64,000 nt of DNA from JANXXV01 sp040002435 (GCA_040002435.1 JBDUEM010000006.1:6802-70801), one strand, 5' to 3'; numbered from the stretch's first letter, positions 42,878-51,996 are shown. A program made the numbers and translations. Notes: generated from the letters alone by a model not told the origin.

Positions 42878-45199
42878 TTAAAACCGTGCAATCAGACCGA
42901 CGCGCACGGCTCGCGGTGAGCCGGGAGAGATGTTGGTGTTGCTGTCTGCGTTGAGGATATACCTCTGGTCGAAGAGATTCTCTACATTGGCCTGCAGCCG
43001 GATCCTTTCCGTTAAGGAGAAGAAGACAGCGGCATCGGCGCGCGTATAGCTGGGCAAGATGACGCTGTTGTCTATCGTTGCAAACATATCGGCTCGATTG
43101 AGAATGCCGAGGCCCGCGCCCAGTCTGGGCAGAATCTGGTAGTTGTTCCACAGCGAAAAGGTGTTGTGCGGCACTTGCGCCACCTGCGCGCCGGCCCGCG
43201 CGGCAGCGGTTGCGCTGGTGACGAAGGCGTCCTGATACGAATATCCCCCGGCAATCCGCCACTTCCTGGTCACGCTGCCTGTCGCTCCGATTTCGACGCC
43301 GTTGGTGCGTTGGCTGCCGGTTTGGACAATGCGCGTGGGATCGTTCGGATCGGTGGAGCGGGTATTGGTGCGATCCAACCGGTAGACCGCCGTAGTTAAC
43401 GACAACCCTCTTAAAAGATCCCATTTGACGCCCATCTCGTAGTTGTTGAACTTCTCCGGCTTCACCTGCTGCGTGATGGTGGTGAGCGACGAGAATTGAT
43501 CACCGGAGCTGGGCAGATAGGAAACGCTGTAGCTGCCGTAAATGGAAACGGGGGCAAAGGGTTTGAAAACGATACCAGCTCGCGGAGAGAGCAAGTTGTC
43601 AATTCGCCGCAGCCGGTCGCTGGTGCGATTGTTGAGGTACTGCAGATCGAAATGGTCGAAGCGAATGCCCGCGACCAACTGCACGTAACGCGACAGTTGG
43701 ACCTGGTCCTGCACATAGGTGGCTCCCAGATTGGTGCGCAGATGGTTGTCGGCGTCCGTCGCGCTCTGGCGGAATACGGCTGCGGGCACCCCATCGGGAC
43801 TGCTTAAAGGAACCAGCACAGTAGTGGCGTTGTTTGCAAAATAGCCGGTGTTCCGGAAGTTGTCTGTAAGCTGGCGGCCCGCTTCTGCCCCGCCGAGCAG
43901 CGTGTGGCGGATCGGTCCGGTGAACACGGTGTACGTCAGGTCTGTCTGGTTGAACATGTTCAGGCGCCTGGTGTCGTTGCTGTAGGAGGAAATGTTCACC
44001 TGGCTCTGATCCGCGGTGACCACACCCGGCACATAGTTGCGGTAGTAGCGGTCGTATTCGCCGAACTGCGTGCGGTTGCGGATATTCAATCCGCCAGCCT
44101 GATGTTCGATGGTTGCGCCACCCAGATTGACACGGGCTTTCACCTGGCTGTCGTTCGGATTTCCGAAGAAGGTAGAGGGGTCGATGTCGAGCGGCCTTCC
44201 CTGGAATGAGGAGATGCCACGGTCCGCCGTGCGGTAGTCGCGGAAGTGTTCGTAGTTGAGGGTGATCTTTGTCTCTTCGCCCGTCTTCAGGGTTAGCGTT
44301 GGACTGATGCCGTAGCGCTGCAGGTTCACATATTTCCGGAAGCTGTCTGAGTTCTCGTACATTCCGTTCATGCGGAAGGCGGCCTTCTCATGGAAGGGCT
44401 GATCCAGGTCGGCGGCGAAGCGTTTGTTTCCGAACGAGCCGCCTTGCAAACTGACCTCATGAATCGGAGTGAACTCGGCTGCCTTGGTCACGCGGTTGAT
44501 GACACCGCCGGCGCCGCCGCGGCCGAAGATCATTGCGTTCGGTCCCTTGAGCGCTTCCACGCGTTCCAGGTTGTACAGGTCGCGATAATACTGCACGTCA
44601 TCACGGACACCGTTGACGAAGAAGTCGGCTGAAGTGCTGTTGCCGCGGATCACCAACTGGTCCCGGTTGTTCTCGCCCTGATGCGCCGTGATACCCGGGA
44701 TGTAGCGAACAACATCGCCGATGCTCATCATCATCTGGTCCTTGATCTGTTGTTGCGACACGATGGTGACGGATTGCGGAACATCCCGCAGCGGCATCAG
44801 GGTCTTGGTGGCCGAGCTTGTGGCTTCGGTGACGTAGCTTGGACTTTCGGTAATGGTGACCGAACCGCTGACCGGCGCGACCTGCAGGGTGATGTCTGTG
44901 ATGCCGTCTTTGGGCAGGGTGACGCTCCGCGAATCTTCCAGGAACCCTTCTTTGGACACCTGGACGGTGTAAACGCCGGGTTCCAGCGGGATCGAGAATT
45001 CTCCGTTCGGATCCGAAGTGGCGGAGAAACCGGTGGCTTTGCCTGCCTGGACGACGTGAACCTTCGCCGCCGCGATGGGCGACTCGCTGCGGTCAAGGAC
45101 CCTGCCTTGAAATGGCGCTTGGGCGAGCAATGGGCTCAAAAAGAATAACGCGACCGACAGATGGCGGCTGACTGTGAATGGGAAGCTTTTGGGGTTCAT
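42878..45199 (-). CDS. TonB-dependent siderophore receptor
   Basis: Outer-membrane receptor of 773 residues. The ATG at 45199 follows the promoter by about 20 nt and gives a signal peptide (VSRHLSVALFFLSPLLAQ). Unlike the two Oar-type receptors it has the classical siderophore-receptor plan: carboxypeptidase-regulatory-like domain (about 30-110), plug (about 130-250: PLRDVPQSVTIVSQQQIKDQ, VVRYIPGITAHQGENNRDQ, IRGNSTSADFFVNGVRDDV, ALKGPNAMIFGRGGAGGVIN), 22-strand barrel with NYEMGVKWDLLRGLSLTTA, cited as NNYEMGVKWDLLRG, and the terminal LIARF. The plug resembles Fiu/PiuA-type catechol siderophore receptors. The upstream promoter region is shared with the PepSY gene, pointing to common regulation, presumably by iron. 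Confidence 0.93.
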   Translation of the reverse strand: MNPKSFPFTVSRHLSVALFFLSPLLAQAPFQGRVLDRSESPIAAAKVHVVQAGKATGFSATSDPNGEFSIPLEPGVYTVQVSKEGFLEDSRSVTLPKDGITDITLQVAPVSGSVTITESPSYVTEATSSATKTLMPLRDVPQSVTIVSQQQIKDQMMMSIGDVVRYIPGITAHQGENNRDQLVIRGNSTSADFFVNGVRDDVQYYRDLYNLERVEALKGPNAMIFGRGGAGGVINRVTKAAEFTPIHEVSLQGGSFGNKRFAADLDQPFHEKAAFRMNGMYENSDSFRKYVNLQRYGISPTLTLKTGEETKITLNYEHFRDYRTADRGISSFQGRPLDIDPSTFFGNPNDSQVKARVNLGGATIEHQAGGLNIRNRTQFGEYDRYYRNYVPGVVTADQSQVNISSYSNDTRRLNMFNQTDLTYTVFTGPIRHTLLGGAEAGRQLTDNFRNTGYFANNATTVLVPLSSPDGVPAAVFRQSATDADNHLRTNLGATYVQDQVQLSRYVQLVAGIRFDHFDLQYLNNRTSDRLRRIDNLLSPRAGIVFKPFAPVSIYGSYSVSYLPSSGDQFSSLTTITQQVKPEKFNNYEMGVKWDLLRGLSLTTAVYRLDRTNTRSTDPNDPTRIVQTGSQRTNGVEIGATGSVTRKWRIAGGYSYQDAFVTSATAAARAGAQVAQVPHNTFSLWNNYQILPRLGAGLGILNRADMFATIDNSVILPSYTRADAAVFFSLTERIRLQANVENLFDQRYILNADSNTNISPGSPRAVRVGLIARF

Positions 45200-45224
45200 T
45201 TTTGATATAGGACCGCTTTGGTCT

Positions 45225-45280
45225 AGATTAGAAACATTGGTTCTAGATGTCAAGTTAAATCAGCAACTCATTTGCAACTG
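45225..45280 (-). promoter_or_regulatory. sigma70 promoter with direct-repeat activator site (receptor gene)
   Basis: Minus strand: -35 TTGACA at 45248-45253, 17-nt spacer (45231-45247), -10 TAATCT at 45225-45230. Just upstream (45258-45279) are two direct repeats AGTTGCAAATG and AGTTGCTGATT, 11 bp apart. A 64-bp block (45217-45280) is conserved at the same spacing at 46595-46658 upstream of the PepSY gene. The arrangement, repeats touching the -35 box on one helix face, suits an activator. A farther match (ACTATAAACTAAG at about 45313-45326) also has a counterpart. Confidence 0.75.
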
Positions 45281-45382
45281 GAATGCGAATGGCCGACATT
45301 TTACCTATAACAAACTATAAACTAAGACTAAGTAGATTCTCTCCAGATCGAGATTTGGGACAACTGCTCGCGAACCGCTCTT

Positions 45383-46570
45383 CTATTGAATCGACGGTAT
45401 CTGGACTGCGCCTACGACGGATAATCCCGTTTTCCGGCGTGTGCGCCACGCGCGAAGACGGTTTAACGAGAGGGCAGAGCCAGTCCAAACAAGCAAGGCC
45501 CCTGCGGCAGACGCCAGTCCTGCCACCGTCTGGCCGATGAGACCGAACGCTTCGCCGGTGTGCACAAAGCGGCCCAAGGTGCGCAGCCGCCTGCCCAGAT
45601 TGAAGGATGCAAAGGTCTCCCAGCGAACCACTTGCGCTGTGCGTCGATTGAGTGTGAGTTCGCCTCGTTTGTGCGGTTGTCCGCCGCTTCCGGCGTCGAT
45701 GGAGAACACGACGGGAGCCTGATCGGAATCGGGGATCCTGAGGATGATGCTCTGCCAGCCAGGCATTCGTTGTTCCGCAACGCGCAGCAGATTATCCAAC
45801 CCGGCAAAGGTTTGAGCTTCGGATGATTCGCCGCGTTCCCGCCGGCCGTCGCCTTCCCCCGGCCCGCGCCCCACTTGTTGTGGTGGCTGGTTTCCCGTCA
45901 CACGGTACAGCAGATTGTTAGCCCACGGATAAGACATGATGACGCCCGTGATCACAATGAAAAACAGGGGAACGCAGGCCCAAACGCCGAAGACGTTGTG
46001 CCAGTTGAAATTCAGGGGCCGGCCCGAGAGACCGCGGCGGAAAAACAGAATGGGCTTGAGATGTTGGACGGACCAGCGGCGAGGCAGCCAGAGATAAAGA
46101 CCACTCATCACAAGAAAGAGGAAGAGCAGGTTCGAGGCCCCGGTTATGGCGCGTCCCGTAGAGCGGCCCGGACCATTCGCGGCCAGCCAGCGATGCCAGT
46201 CGGTAACCCAGCGGAAAAAGGCTTTTGTGCCCTTCGACCCCTCGCCAAGAACGTCGCCAGTGTAGGGATTGAGATAGGCGGTTTTCTCTCGGCCGAAGCT
46301 GGCTTCCATGGGGGCCGTACGATCAGACCGGATCGTCAAGGTAGTGGGAAGGCGCTGTCCGGAATATCGAAGGTGGATTTCGAGATTTTCCAGCGGCAAA
46401 CGTACAGCCCCGCTGGTTGGCGGATCGACCCGGTAGCCGCGGTCCGCCCACGCCACCACCTGCCGCTCGTAGGTGAGCAACACGCCGGTGCAACACATGA
46501 TCATGATGATGGCGCCGGCTAATAACCCGGCCGGCAGATGCATCCAGAAGAGAATTTTGCGAAATGTCAT
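45383..46570 (-). CDS. PepSY-associated membrane protein (ferric-siderophore-reductase-like)
   Basis: Inner-membrane protein of 395 residues with four main hydrophobic segments (about residues 8-33, 140-160, 190-215, 340-370) and a PepSY-type extracytoplasmic loop. Seen: LLTYERQVVAWADRGYRVDPP (cited as YERQVVAWADRGYRV), WHRWLAANG with conserved His, GLYLWLPRRW, FNWHNVFGVWACVPLFFIVITG, cited as NWHNVFGVWACVPLF, and RFVHTGEAFGLIGQTVAG near the C-terminus. The paired histidines fit heme binding, as in FoxB/PiuB-type reductases that free iron from siderophores. A GGAGAGGTGG ribosome site precedes ATG 46570. Shared promoter with the TonB siderophore receptor supports an iron role; direct proof is lacking. 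Confidence 0.85.
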   Translation of the reverse strand: MTFRKILFWMHLPAGLLAGAIIMIMCCTGVLLTYERQVVAWADRGYRVDPPTSGAVRLPLENLEIHLRYSGQRLPTTLTIRSDRTAPMEASFGREKTAYLNPYTGDVLGEGSKGTKAFFRWVTDWHRWLAANGPGRSTGRAITGASNLLFLFLVMSGLYLWLPRRWSVQHLKPILFFRRGLSGRPLNFNWHNVFGVWACVPLFFIVITGVIMSYPWANNLLYRVTGNQPPQQVGRGPGEGDGRRERGESSEAQTFAGLDNLLRVAEQRMPGWQSIILRIPDSDQAPVVFSIDAGSGGQPHKRGELTLNRRTAQVVRWETFASFNLGRRLRTLGRFVHTGEAFGLIGQTVAGLASAAGALLVWTGSALSLNRLRAWRTRRKTGLSVVGAVQIPSIQ

Positions 46571-46602
46571 TCCACCTCTCCCCCGCGACGCGCCTTTGGT
46601 CT

Positions 46603-46658
46603 AGATTAGAAAAGCTTAGGGTCGGTGTCAAGTTAAATTTGCAACTCGATTGCAACTG
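46603..46658 (-). promoter_or_regulatory. sigma70 promoter with direct-repeat activator site (PepSY gene)
   Basis: Minus strand: -35 TTGACA at 46626-46631, 17-nt spacer, -10 TAATCT at 46603-46608. Upstream (46636-46657) two direct repeats AGTTGCAATCG and AGTTGCAAATT, 11 bp apart. The 64-bp block matches 45217-45280. Farther upstream are ACTATAACTAAG (46693-46704) and an inverted repeat GGTC-TT-CTAGACC region (46713-46725) that may be further regulator sites. Confidence 0.75.
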
Positions 46659-46791
46659 ATGGAGGGATCCGGCAATGTCGCCTAGATATATAACTATAAC
46701 TAAGGCACTTACGGTCTTCTAGACCATGCCAGGCAGGCGGCGTCAACTACAACTGCCGCATTGTTTGGCGGAGAGCGAAGGGTTTAGCGGG

Positions 46792-47814
46792 CTAGTATCG
46801 CAAGCGCGAAAGGGCCCAGCGGGCGTGTTCGGCCACTTGTTGATCCGTCGATTCAGACAGCCGCTGAAGAGGCTCCCTATATCTCTCTGCGCCGGCGTTT
46901 CCCATTGCGATGGCAACATTTCGCAGAAAACCACCGTATTTTGCACGACGGATAGGACTTTCGCGGAAGCGGTCGCGAAACTCGCTTTCGCTCAACTCCG
47001 ACAGTTGCATGAGATCGGGGGCGTATTGATCCGGGTAAAAGGCTGGGTCCTCCGTAGCCGGCGCCTTGCTGTTCCAGGGGCAGACATCCTGACAGATGTC
47101 GCATCCGAACAAGTGGTTCCCCATCGCGGGCCGCATTTCCTCCGGAATTGCGCTGCGGAGTTCGATGGTGAAGTACGAGATGCAGCGGCGCGCGTCGAGT
47201 GTAAAGCCGCTTCCCAAAGGAACGATCGCGTCCGTCGGGCAGGCATCGATGCACCTGGTGCAGGTACCACAACGGTCCGGCGGGGGCTCATCCGGGGTGA
47301 TTTCGAGTGACGTGAGCAATTCCCCTAGAAAGAACCAGGACCCCTGTTGTTGATTGATGAGACAGGTGTTTTTACCGATCCAGCCCAAACCGCTCAGCCT
47401 CGCATACGATCTCTCGAGCAGAGGAGCGGTGTCCACGCAAATTCGAGACTCGTGATCGCCGGCAGCCTCTGAAAGCCTGCCGCATAGCCGCACCAGCCCT
47501 GCGCGCAGGATCTCGTGATAGTCCTTACCCCACGCATAGCGGGAAATCCAGCCGGTGTAGGGATCGGCCGGTTTTGGGTTCGTTTCGTTGTAAAGCTTCC
47601 CCACGCAAATGATTGATTTCGCGGAAGGTAGCAGATGGAGCGGGTCTTGGCGAACGGCTGCGCGGTGGTCCGTCAGATATCGCATTTCGCCGGCGAAGCC
47701 CGCCGAAATCCAGTGGTTGTAACGATCTGCGTCCGCGACCGGCAAAGCTGGCGTTACTCCGGCCAACTCAAAGCCGCACTCTGACGCCAATTGTTTTACC
47801 CGATCAGCAGTCAC
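46792..47814 (-). CDS. queG: tRNA epoxyqueuosine(34) reductase
   Basis: Cobalamin- and iron-sulfur-dependent enzyme of 340 residues that reduces epoxyqueuosine to queuosine at the wobble position of tRNAs Asp, Asn, His and Tyr. Seen: start at GTG 47814 (MTADRVKQLASECGFELAGV, cited as VKQLASECGFELAG), cobalamin-binding region with WISRYAWGKDYHEILRAGL, cited as YAWGKDYHEIL, LSGLGWIGKNTCLIN, then two 4Fe-4S motifs, CGTCTRCIDACPTDAI and CDICQDVCPWN. A HEAT-like C-terminal stretch with PIRRAKYGGFLRNVAIAMGN, cited as RRAKYGGFLRNVAIAM, completes the family plan. It is separate from its neighbours: 178 bp (47815-47992) lies between it and the divergent radical SAM gene. Confidence 0.93.
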   Translation of the reverse strand: MTADRVKQLASECGFELAGVTPALPVADADRYNHWISAGFAGEMRYLTDHRAAVRQDPLHLLPSAKSIICVGKLYNETNPKPADPYTGWISRYAWGKDYHEILRAGLVRLCGRLSEAAGDHESRICVDTAPLLERSYARLSGLGWIGKNTCLINQQQGSWFFLGELLTSLEITPDEPPPDRCGTCTRCIDACPTDAIVPLGSGFTLDARRCISYFTIELRSAIPEEMRPAMGNHLFGCDICQDVCPWNSKAPATEDPAFYPDQYAPDLMQLSELSESEFRDRFRESPIRRAKYGGFLRNVAIAMGNAGAERYREPLQRLSESTDQQVAEHARWALSRLRY

Positions 47815-47992
47815 TTGCAGCTAAGTCGACTCCTATCATCGCATTATCTCAGTTTCCACCGCCGCGCCGTTCAACCTTTGATTCCGCCATACAACCAACA
47901 ATTGAAGCAGTTTGACCTATTGAAGTAGCAACCCCGGTCCGGCGGAATATATACTACTGAAGGCAATAACGAAAGGAGACTCATTAACAATT
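47815..47992. other. divergent intergenic region queG / radical SAM gene
   Basis: No gene is seen in these 178 bp. A TATACT at 47950-47955 on the plus strand is a possible -10 box for the radical SAM gene. A GAAAGGAG ribosome-binding sequence sits at about 47971-47978, roughly 14 nt before the ATG, a rather long gap. No riboswitch-like fold was noticed. Confidence 0.4.
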
Positions 47993-50092
47993 ATGCATAA
48001 GCCGATAAAGTACGCGGAAAAGGCAGTCACCATGGTAGCGGGCGCGGCCTGGGCGGTATTTGAGAAGGCTAATCGTTACAAACAGAATCCTTCGTTCACG
48101 CCGAAGTGGTCTGACAAACCACTATTGAAGTCTTACCAGAAAGAGAAGCCGCCACTGGGCTGGCCGCGCACCACCGATTCTCTTTGCCCGCGCTGCGTGC
48201 CTGAGATCCGGCAGCAGATCGTGGACGGCAAGATTCCGCACGAAATTCTCAAGAACGAGAAGGTCGGCGAGATCAAAGCGCAGATCATCGAGCGCGACGG
48301 CAAGATCCTGATGGTGAAGGACTGCGAGATACACGGCCACTTTGAAGACGTGATGGCCATCGATACCGCGTTCTTCAAGCATCTGGAAGAAGTATTTCCG
48401 GGCCGCGACATCCGCGCGCACAACGACGAGAAACTGCACAATCACGGCACCAGCACGGTGAAGCACGGACGGGGCTCGGTTCTGACCGTGGACTTGACGA
48501 ACCGCTGCAACATGATGTGCGATCCCTGTTTCATGGACGCCAATCAGGTCGGGTTTGTCCATGAACTGAGCTGGGAAGATATCCAGACCCTGCTGGACAA
48601 CGCAATCACCATCAAGCCGCGGCGCCAGATGTCGGTTCAGTTTTCCGGCGGCGAGCCGACGCTTTCGCCCTACTTCCTCGATGCCGTCCGCTATTCGCGG
48701 AAGGTTGGCTACCAGAGCGTGCAGGCAGCCACCAACGGAATCGAATTTGCTAAGAGCACGGACTTCTGCAAGCAGGCCGCCGACGCGGGTTTGCGGTATG
48801 CCTACCTGCAGTTCGATGGGATCGGCAACGCTGCTAATTCACACCGTCTGGTGGGCAATCTGTTTGATGTGAAACTGCAGGCCATCCACAATCTGCACAA
48901 CGCCGGTGTGGATATTGTCCCGGTGACCACGATTGTGAACGGCATCAATAACGAGCAGGTCGGCGCGATTGTCCGCTTCGCTTTGGACAATCCGAAGATC
49001 ATCTCGTTCCTCTCGTTCCAGCCGGTGTCCTTTACCGGCCGTGACGAAGAAGTAACGGACGACCGCCGCGCGGCACAGCGCTACACGTTGTCGCACATGG
49101 CGCATGACATCAAGAATCAGACCGGATTGGGCGAGCCGATTCGCGACTGGTTCCCCATCTCCTTCATGAGCACGTTCTCCGATTGGGCCGATCTGGTGCA
49201 CGGACCGAACGCGGACTGGGGACAGTTGAGCTGCGGCTGCCATCCAAATTGCGGCATCGGCATGGCGCTGATGATCGACAAGGAAACCAAGGAAGCGGTT
49301 CCAGTGACCGCGTTCCTGAAGGCCGATCAGCTTGCCAAGGATGTAGCGCAGATCAACGATGGCGCGCGCAGTAAGAAGATTTCGGTGATCGGTGTTTCAC
49401 TGGCGCTTCTCCGGAACTACGATCCGTTTAAGGCTCCTTCGAACTTCAAACTGACTGACTTGTTGATGAAATTCGACAAGTGCTTCGGCGCTACCGGACG
49501 GAAATACGGCAAAGTGACGGGCGACCGCACCATGGCCGACATTGAACAGCGCCGCCGGGATCGTTGGAACTTCCTGTTCATCGCCGGAATGTGGTTCCAG
49601 GATCTGTTCAATTACGACTTCCGCCGCACCGAGCAGTGCATCATTCCTTACGCCACGCAGGAAGGCGAAATCAGCTTCTGCGCCTATAACACCGGTGTGG
49701 GTTGGAGAAACATTATCGAGAAGATGCACATGACGGCGACCTTGACCAAGTGGTATGCGGAAAAGGGCCGTCATGAAATTTTCGCCGGTGGCAAGAGCGT
49801 CAACCTCGATACCAACGTTCACAAGTTGAAGTTGAATGCGGAAGACGTTGCGCACGGCCTGCAGCATGATCTGGATGCGGTGGGTATCGCGAAGAACGCG
49901 CGGGAAGAAAAAGTGCGGGCACGCGATGAAAAGATGAAGCAGTCCGCCAAAGATGCCGAGATGGCGAAGCTTTACCGCCAGCATATTTTGAAAGAAGCCC
50001 CGGCAGAGGGTGGTTTTGTGCCGCTGGGAATGCTGACGAAGCCGAAGCCGGCTGCGGAGAAGAACGAAGAAGTCGGAACCTTCGGCGACTGA
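47993..50092 (+). CDS. radical SAM protein resembling tetraether lipid synthase (Tes)
   Basis: Protein of 699 residues. Seen: an N-terminal cysteine set (Cys65 and Cys68 in LCPRCVPEI, then a third in VKDCEIHGHFE) as in the rubredoxin-like iron site of archaeal tetraether synthase; the radical SAM motif CNMMCDPC (Cys172, Cys176, Cys179); the SAM-binding GGEPTLS segment; QAATNGIEFAKS and LQFDGIGN; then a later Cys cluster in LSCGCHPNCGIG (Cys414, 416, 420) and further cysteines in RRTEQCIIPYATQEGEISFC (cited as EQCIIPYATQEGEISFC) that can hold additional 4Fe-4S clusters. This cluster pattern matches Tes/MJ0619, which joins the tails of two lipids by C-C coupling of sp3 carbons. The C-terminal 150 residues are extra and lysine/alanine-rich. 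A strong terminator follows, so the gene is monocistronic. Exact lipid substrate is inferred, not shown. Confidence 0.82.
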   Translation: MHKPIKYAEKAVTMVAGAAWAVFEKANRYKQNPSFTPKWSDKPLLKSYQKEKPPLGWPRTTDSLCPRCVPEIRQQIVDGKIPHEILKNEKVGEIKAQIIERDGKILMVKDCEIHGHFEDVMAIDTAFFKHLEEVFPGRDIRAHNDEKLHNHGTSTVKHGRGSVLTVDLTNRCNMMCDPCFMDANQVGFVHELSWEDIQTLLDNAITIKPRRQMSVQFSGGEPTLSPYFLDAVRYSRKVGYQSVQAATNGIEFAKSTDFCKQAADAGLRYAYLQFDGIGNAANSHRLVGNLFDVKLQAIHNLHNAGVDIVPVTTIVNGINNEQVGAIVRFALDNPKIISFLSFQPVSFTGRDEEVTDDRRAAQRYTLSHMAHDIKNQTGLGEPIRDWFPISFMSTFSDWADLVHGPNADWGQLSCGCHPNCGIGMALMIDKETKEAVPVTAFLKADQLAKDVAQINDGARSKKISVIGVSLALLRNYDPFKAPSNFKLTDLLMKFDKCFGATGRKYGKVTGDRTMADIEQRRRDRWNFLFIAGMWFQDLFNYDFRRTEQCIIPYATQEGEISFCAYNTGVGWRNIIEKMHMTATLTKWYAEKGRHEIFAGGKSVNLDTNVHKLKLNAEDVAHGLQHDLDAVGIAKNAREEKVRARDEKMKQSAKDAEMAKLYRQHILKEAPAEGGFVPLGMLTKPKPAAEKNEEVGTFGD

Positions 50093-50115
50093 TCGCGGAA
50101 CACTGAGGACAATGA

Positions 50116-50150
50116 AGGGCCGGCGGAACCAACCGCCGGCCCTTTTTATT
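50116..50150 (+). terminator. Rho-independent terminator
   Basis: Perfect 11-bp hairpin (AGGGCCGGCGG at 50116-50126, loop AACCAA, CCGCCGGCCCT at 50133-50143) followed by a run of T (CTTTTTATTTT). It ends the radical SAM transcript before dnaG. Confidence 0.92.
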
Positions 50151-50186
50151 TTGTCTGCCCTTCATAATAGGTACTGACTCCGCGCC

Positions 50187-51926
50187 ATGGAATTTGTCGA
50201 GCAGCTCAAAGCCTCCGTTGACATCGTAAAGGTGATAGGGGAATACGTCCCTCTGCGAAAGGCGGGTCCGAATCGCTACGTTGGGCGGTGTCCCTTTCAC
50301 ACCGAGAAGACTCCTTCCTTTTCGGTGAGCTCGCAGCATCAGTATTACAAGTGCTTCGGGTGCGATGCCAAAGGCGACGTAATCAAGTTCGTGATGGAGT
50401 TCAATCACCTCACGTTTCCCGAAGCGTTGAAGGATCTGGCAGAAAGCAACGGGATTCCGATGCCGGTGCGCCAGGAGTATCACAACCCGGAAAGCAAGCT
50501 GCGGAACGCTCTCTACGAAATGCATGAGATTGCCGCGAAGGCATTTCGCACAAATCTGACAGGCTCGGGCGGAAGCGAGGCGCGCGCATACTTGAAGAAA
50601 CGCGGGCTTTCAGCAGCTGCGATAGAACATTTCGAGCTGGGAATGTCGGACAAGTCCGGGCAGGAGATGGTGAAACAGCTCCGCCAATTCCCCGCTGATC
50701 AACTCGAGGTTTCGGGGCTCGTTGGGACCAGGGAGGGCGGCGGCTATTATGACCGCTTCCGCGGCCGGCTGATGTTTCCCATCCACGACGAATCCGGCAA
50801 AGTAATCGGATTTGGGGGCCGTGCTCTGGGCGCGGGAGAAGAGCCAAAGTATCTGAATTCCCCGGAAACGGCCATCTATAAGAAGAGTACGATCCTCTAT
50901 AATCTGCACCGGGCGAAGGATGCCATCCGCAAGGCGGACAAAGTTGTCCTCGTGGAAGGGTACATGGACGTCATCGGCGTCTATTCGGCAGGCGTGCGTA
51001 ACGTGATCGCCAGCTGCGGGACGGCGTTGACGTCGGGACAAGTACGGTCTGCCCGGCGCCATTCTGAGAACATGGTGGTGAATTTCGACCCCGATACCGC
51101 AGGTGCAAACGCAACGGAGCGCTCCATTCAAATGCTGCTGGACGAACGAATGCATGTCCGGGTGCTCGCGCTCGACGGTGGACTGGATCCGGATGAATAC
51201 ATCAAAAAGTTCGGGGCAGAAACCTATCTGGAAAAGCTCGAAATGGCGTCGGGCTATTTTTTGTGGCTTGCCGAACGGGCGAGGAAGAAATTCGACATGC
51301 GCACGTCGGAGGGCCGGATCGCCGGGCTGAAGTTTCTGCTGCCGGCAATCGAGCGCATCTCCGATAAACTGGAGCGCGCCATGGTGGCGGGCGAAGTGGC
51401 CGACTATTTGGGAATCGATCGAGGGCTTGTACTGGATGAGTTCCGGAAGACAGCCATCAAAGGACCGGCAAGGCAGGCCGCACGCCCCGCCCCGGCACTG
51501 AGCATGACAGAAAGGATCCTGATTCGGTCGCTCGTGGCTGATACCGAAGTCCGGGAAGTACTGGTACCACGGCTGCGAACGTCCCCTATCCTGGAGAACT
51601 TCGCCTGCCGTGGCATCCTGGCGGCAATTTTCGCGCTTCACGACAGCAGCCCGGAGTTTACTTTTCACGAGTTGGAAGGACGTTTAGATGAAGCACTAAA
51701 TAGCCTGTTGGCGGAGACCGTTCTTGCCGATAATACTGAAGAGGTTTTCACTCGTGAGCAAGCTGACTCTTATTTACGTATGCTGGAAGGAGAGGAGAGG
51801 AAGGCGGCCATGGGCGCTTTGCGGATGCGCTTGAAACAAGCCGAACGTAACGGGGATATGAAAGAAGCGTTTCGACTAATGCAGGAAATGACGGAATTGG
51901 GCCGCCGCATTGAACCGGGAATCTGA
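50187..51926 (+). CDS. dnaG: DNA primase
   Basis: Primase of 579 residues that makes RNA primers for replication. Seen: zinc-ribbon CHC2 motif with Cys35, His38, Cys56 and Cys59 (RCPFHTEKTPSFSVSS ... YKCFGC); catalytic core with DRFRGRLMFPIHDESGKVIGFGGRALG, cited as FRGRLMFPIHDESGKVIGFG; Toprim motif VVLVEGYMDVIG (about 255) and NFDPDTAGANATER with the metal-binding Asp residues; and a helical C-terminal DnaB-interaction domain. Length is normal. It is followed by rpoD after 70 bp, the classical macromolecular-synthesis arrangement; the ribosomal protein gene rpsU is not at the front, where a terminator closes the upstream gene. Confidence 0.95.
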   Translation: MEFVEQLKASVDIVKVIGEYVPLRKAGPNRYVGRCPFHTEKTPSFSVSSQHQYYKCFGCDAKGDVIKFVMEFNHLTFPEALKDLAESNGIPMPVRQEYHNPESKLRNALYEMHEIAAKAFRTNLTGSGGSEARAYLKKRGLSAAAIEHFELGMSDKSGQEMVKQLRQFPADQLEVSGLVGTREGGGYYDRFRGRLMFPIHDESGKVIGFGGRALGAGEEPKYLNSPETAIYKKSTILYNLHRAKDAIRKADKVVLVEGYMDVIGVYSAGVRNVIASCGTALTSGQVRSARRHSENMVVNFDPDTAGANATERSIQMLLDERMHVRVLALDGGLDPDEYIKKFGAETYLEKLEMASGYFLWLAERARKKFDMRTSEGRIAGLKFLLPAIERISDKLERAMVAGEVADYLGIDRGLVLDEFRKTAIKGPARQAARPAPALSMTERILIRSLVADTEVREVLVPRLRTSPILENFACRGILAAIFALHDSSPEFTFHELEGRLDEALNSLLAETVLADNTEEVFTREQADSYLRMLEGEERKAAMGALRMRLKQAERNGDMKEAFRLMQEMTELGRRIEPGI

Positions 51927-51996
51927 CGCATGTTGTACACTATGGGAACTGGAATCTCGCGACGTTTCACCTTAGGGGAGATGGAATAAGCTTCAA

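Noticed and set aside
45217..45280. Fur box reading of the iron-gene promoter block
   Set aside because: No Fur-like palindrome is present; the conserved signal is a pair of direct repeats plus a sigma70 promoter.
47815..47992. preQ1-type riboswitch near queG
   Set aside because: No matching conserved stem or loop was seen, and queG is not a usual preQ1 target.
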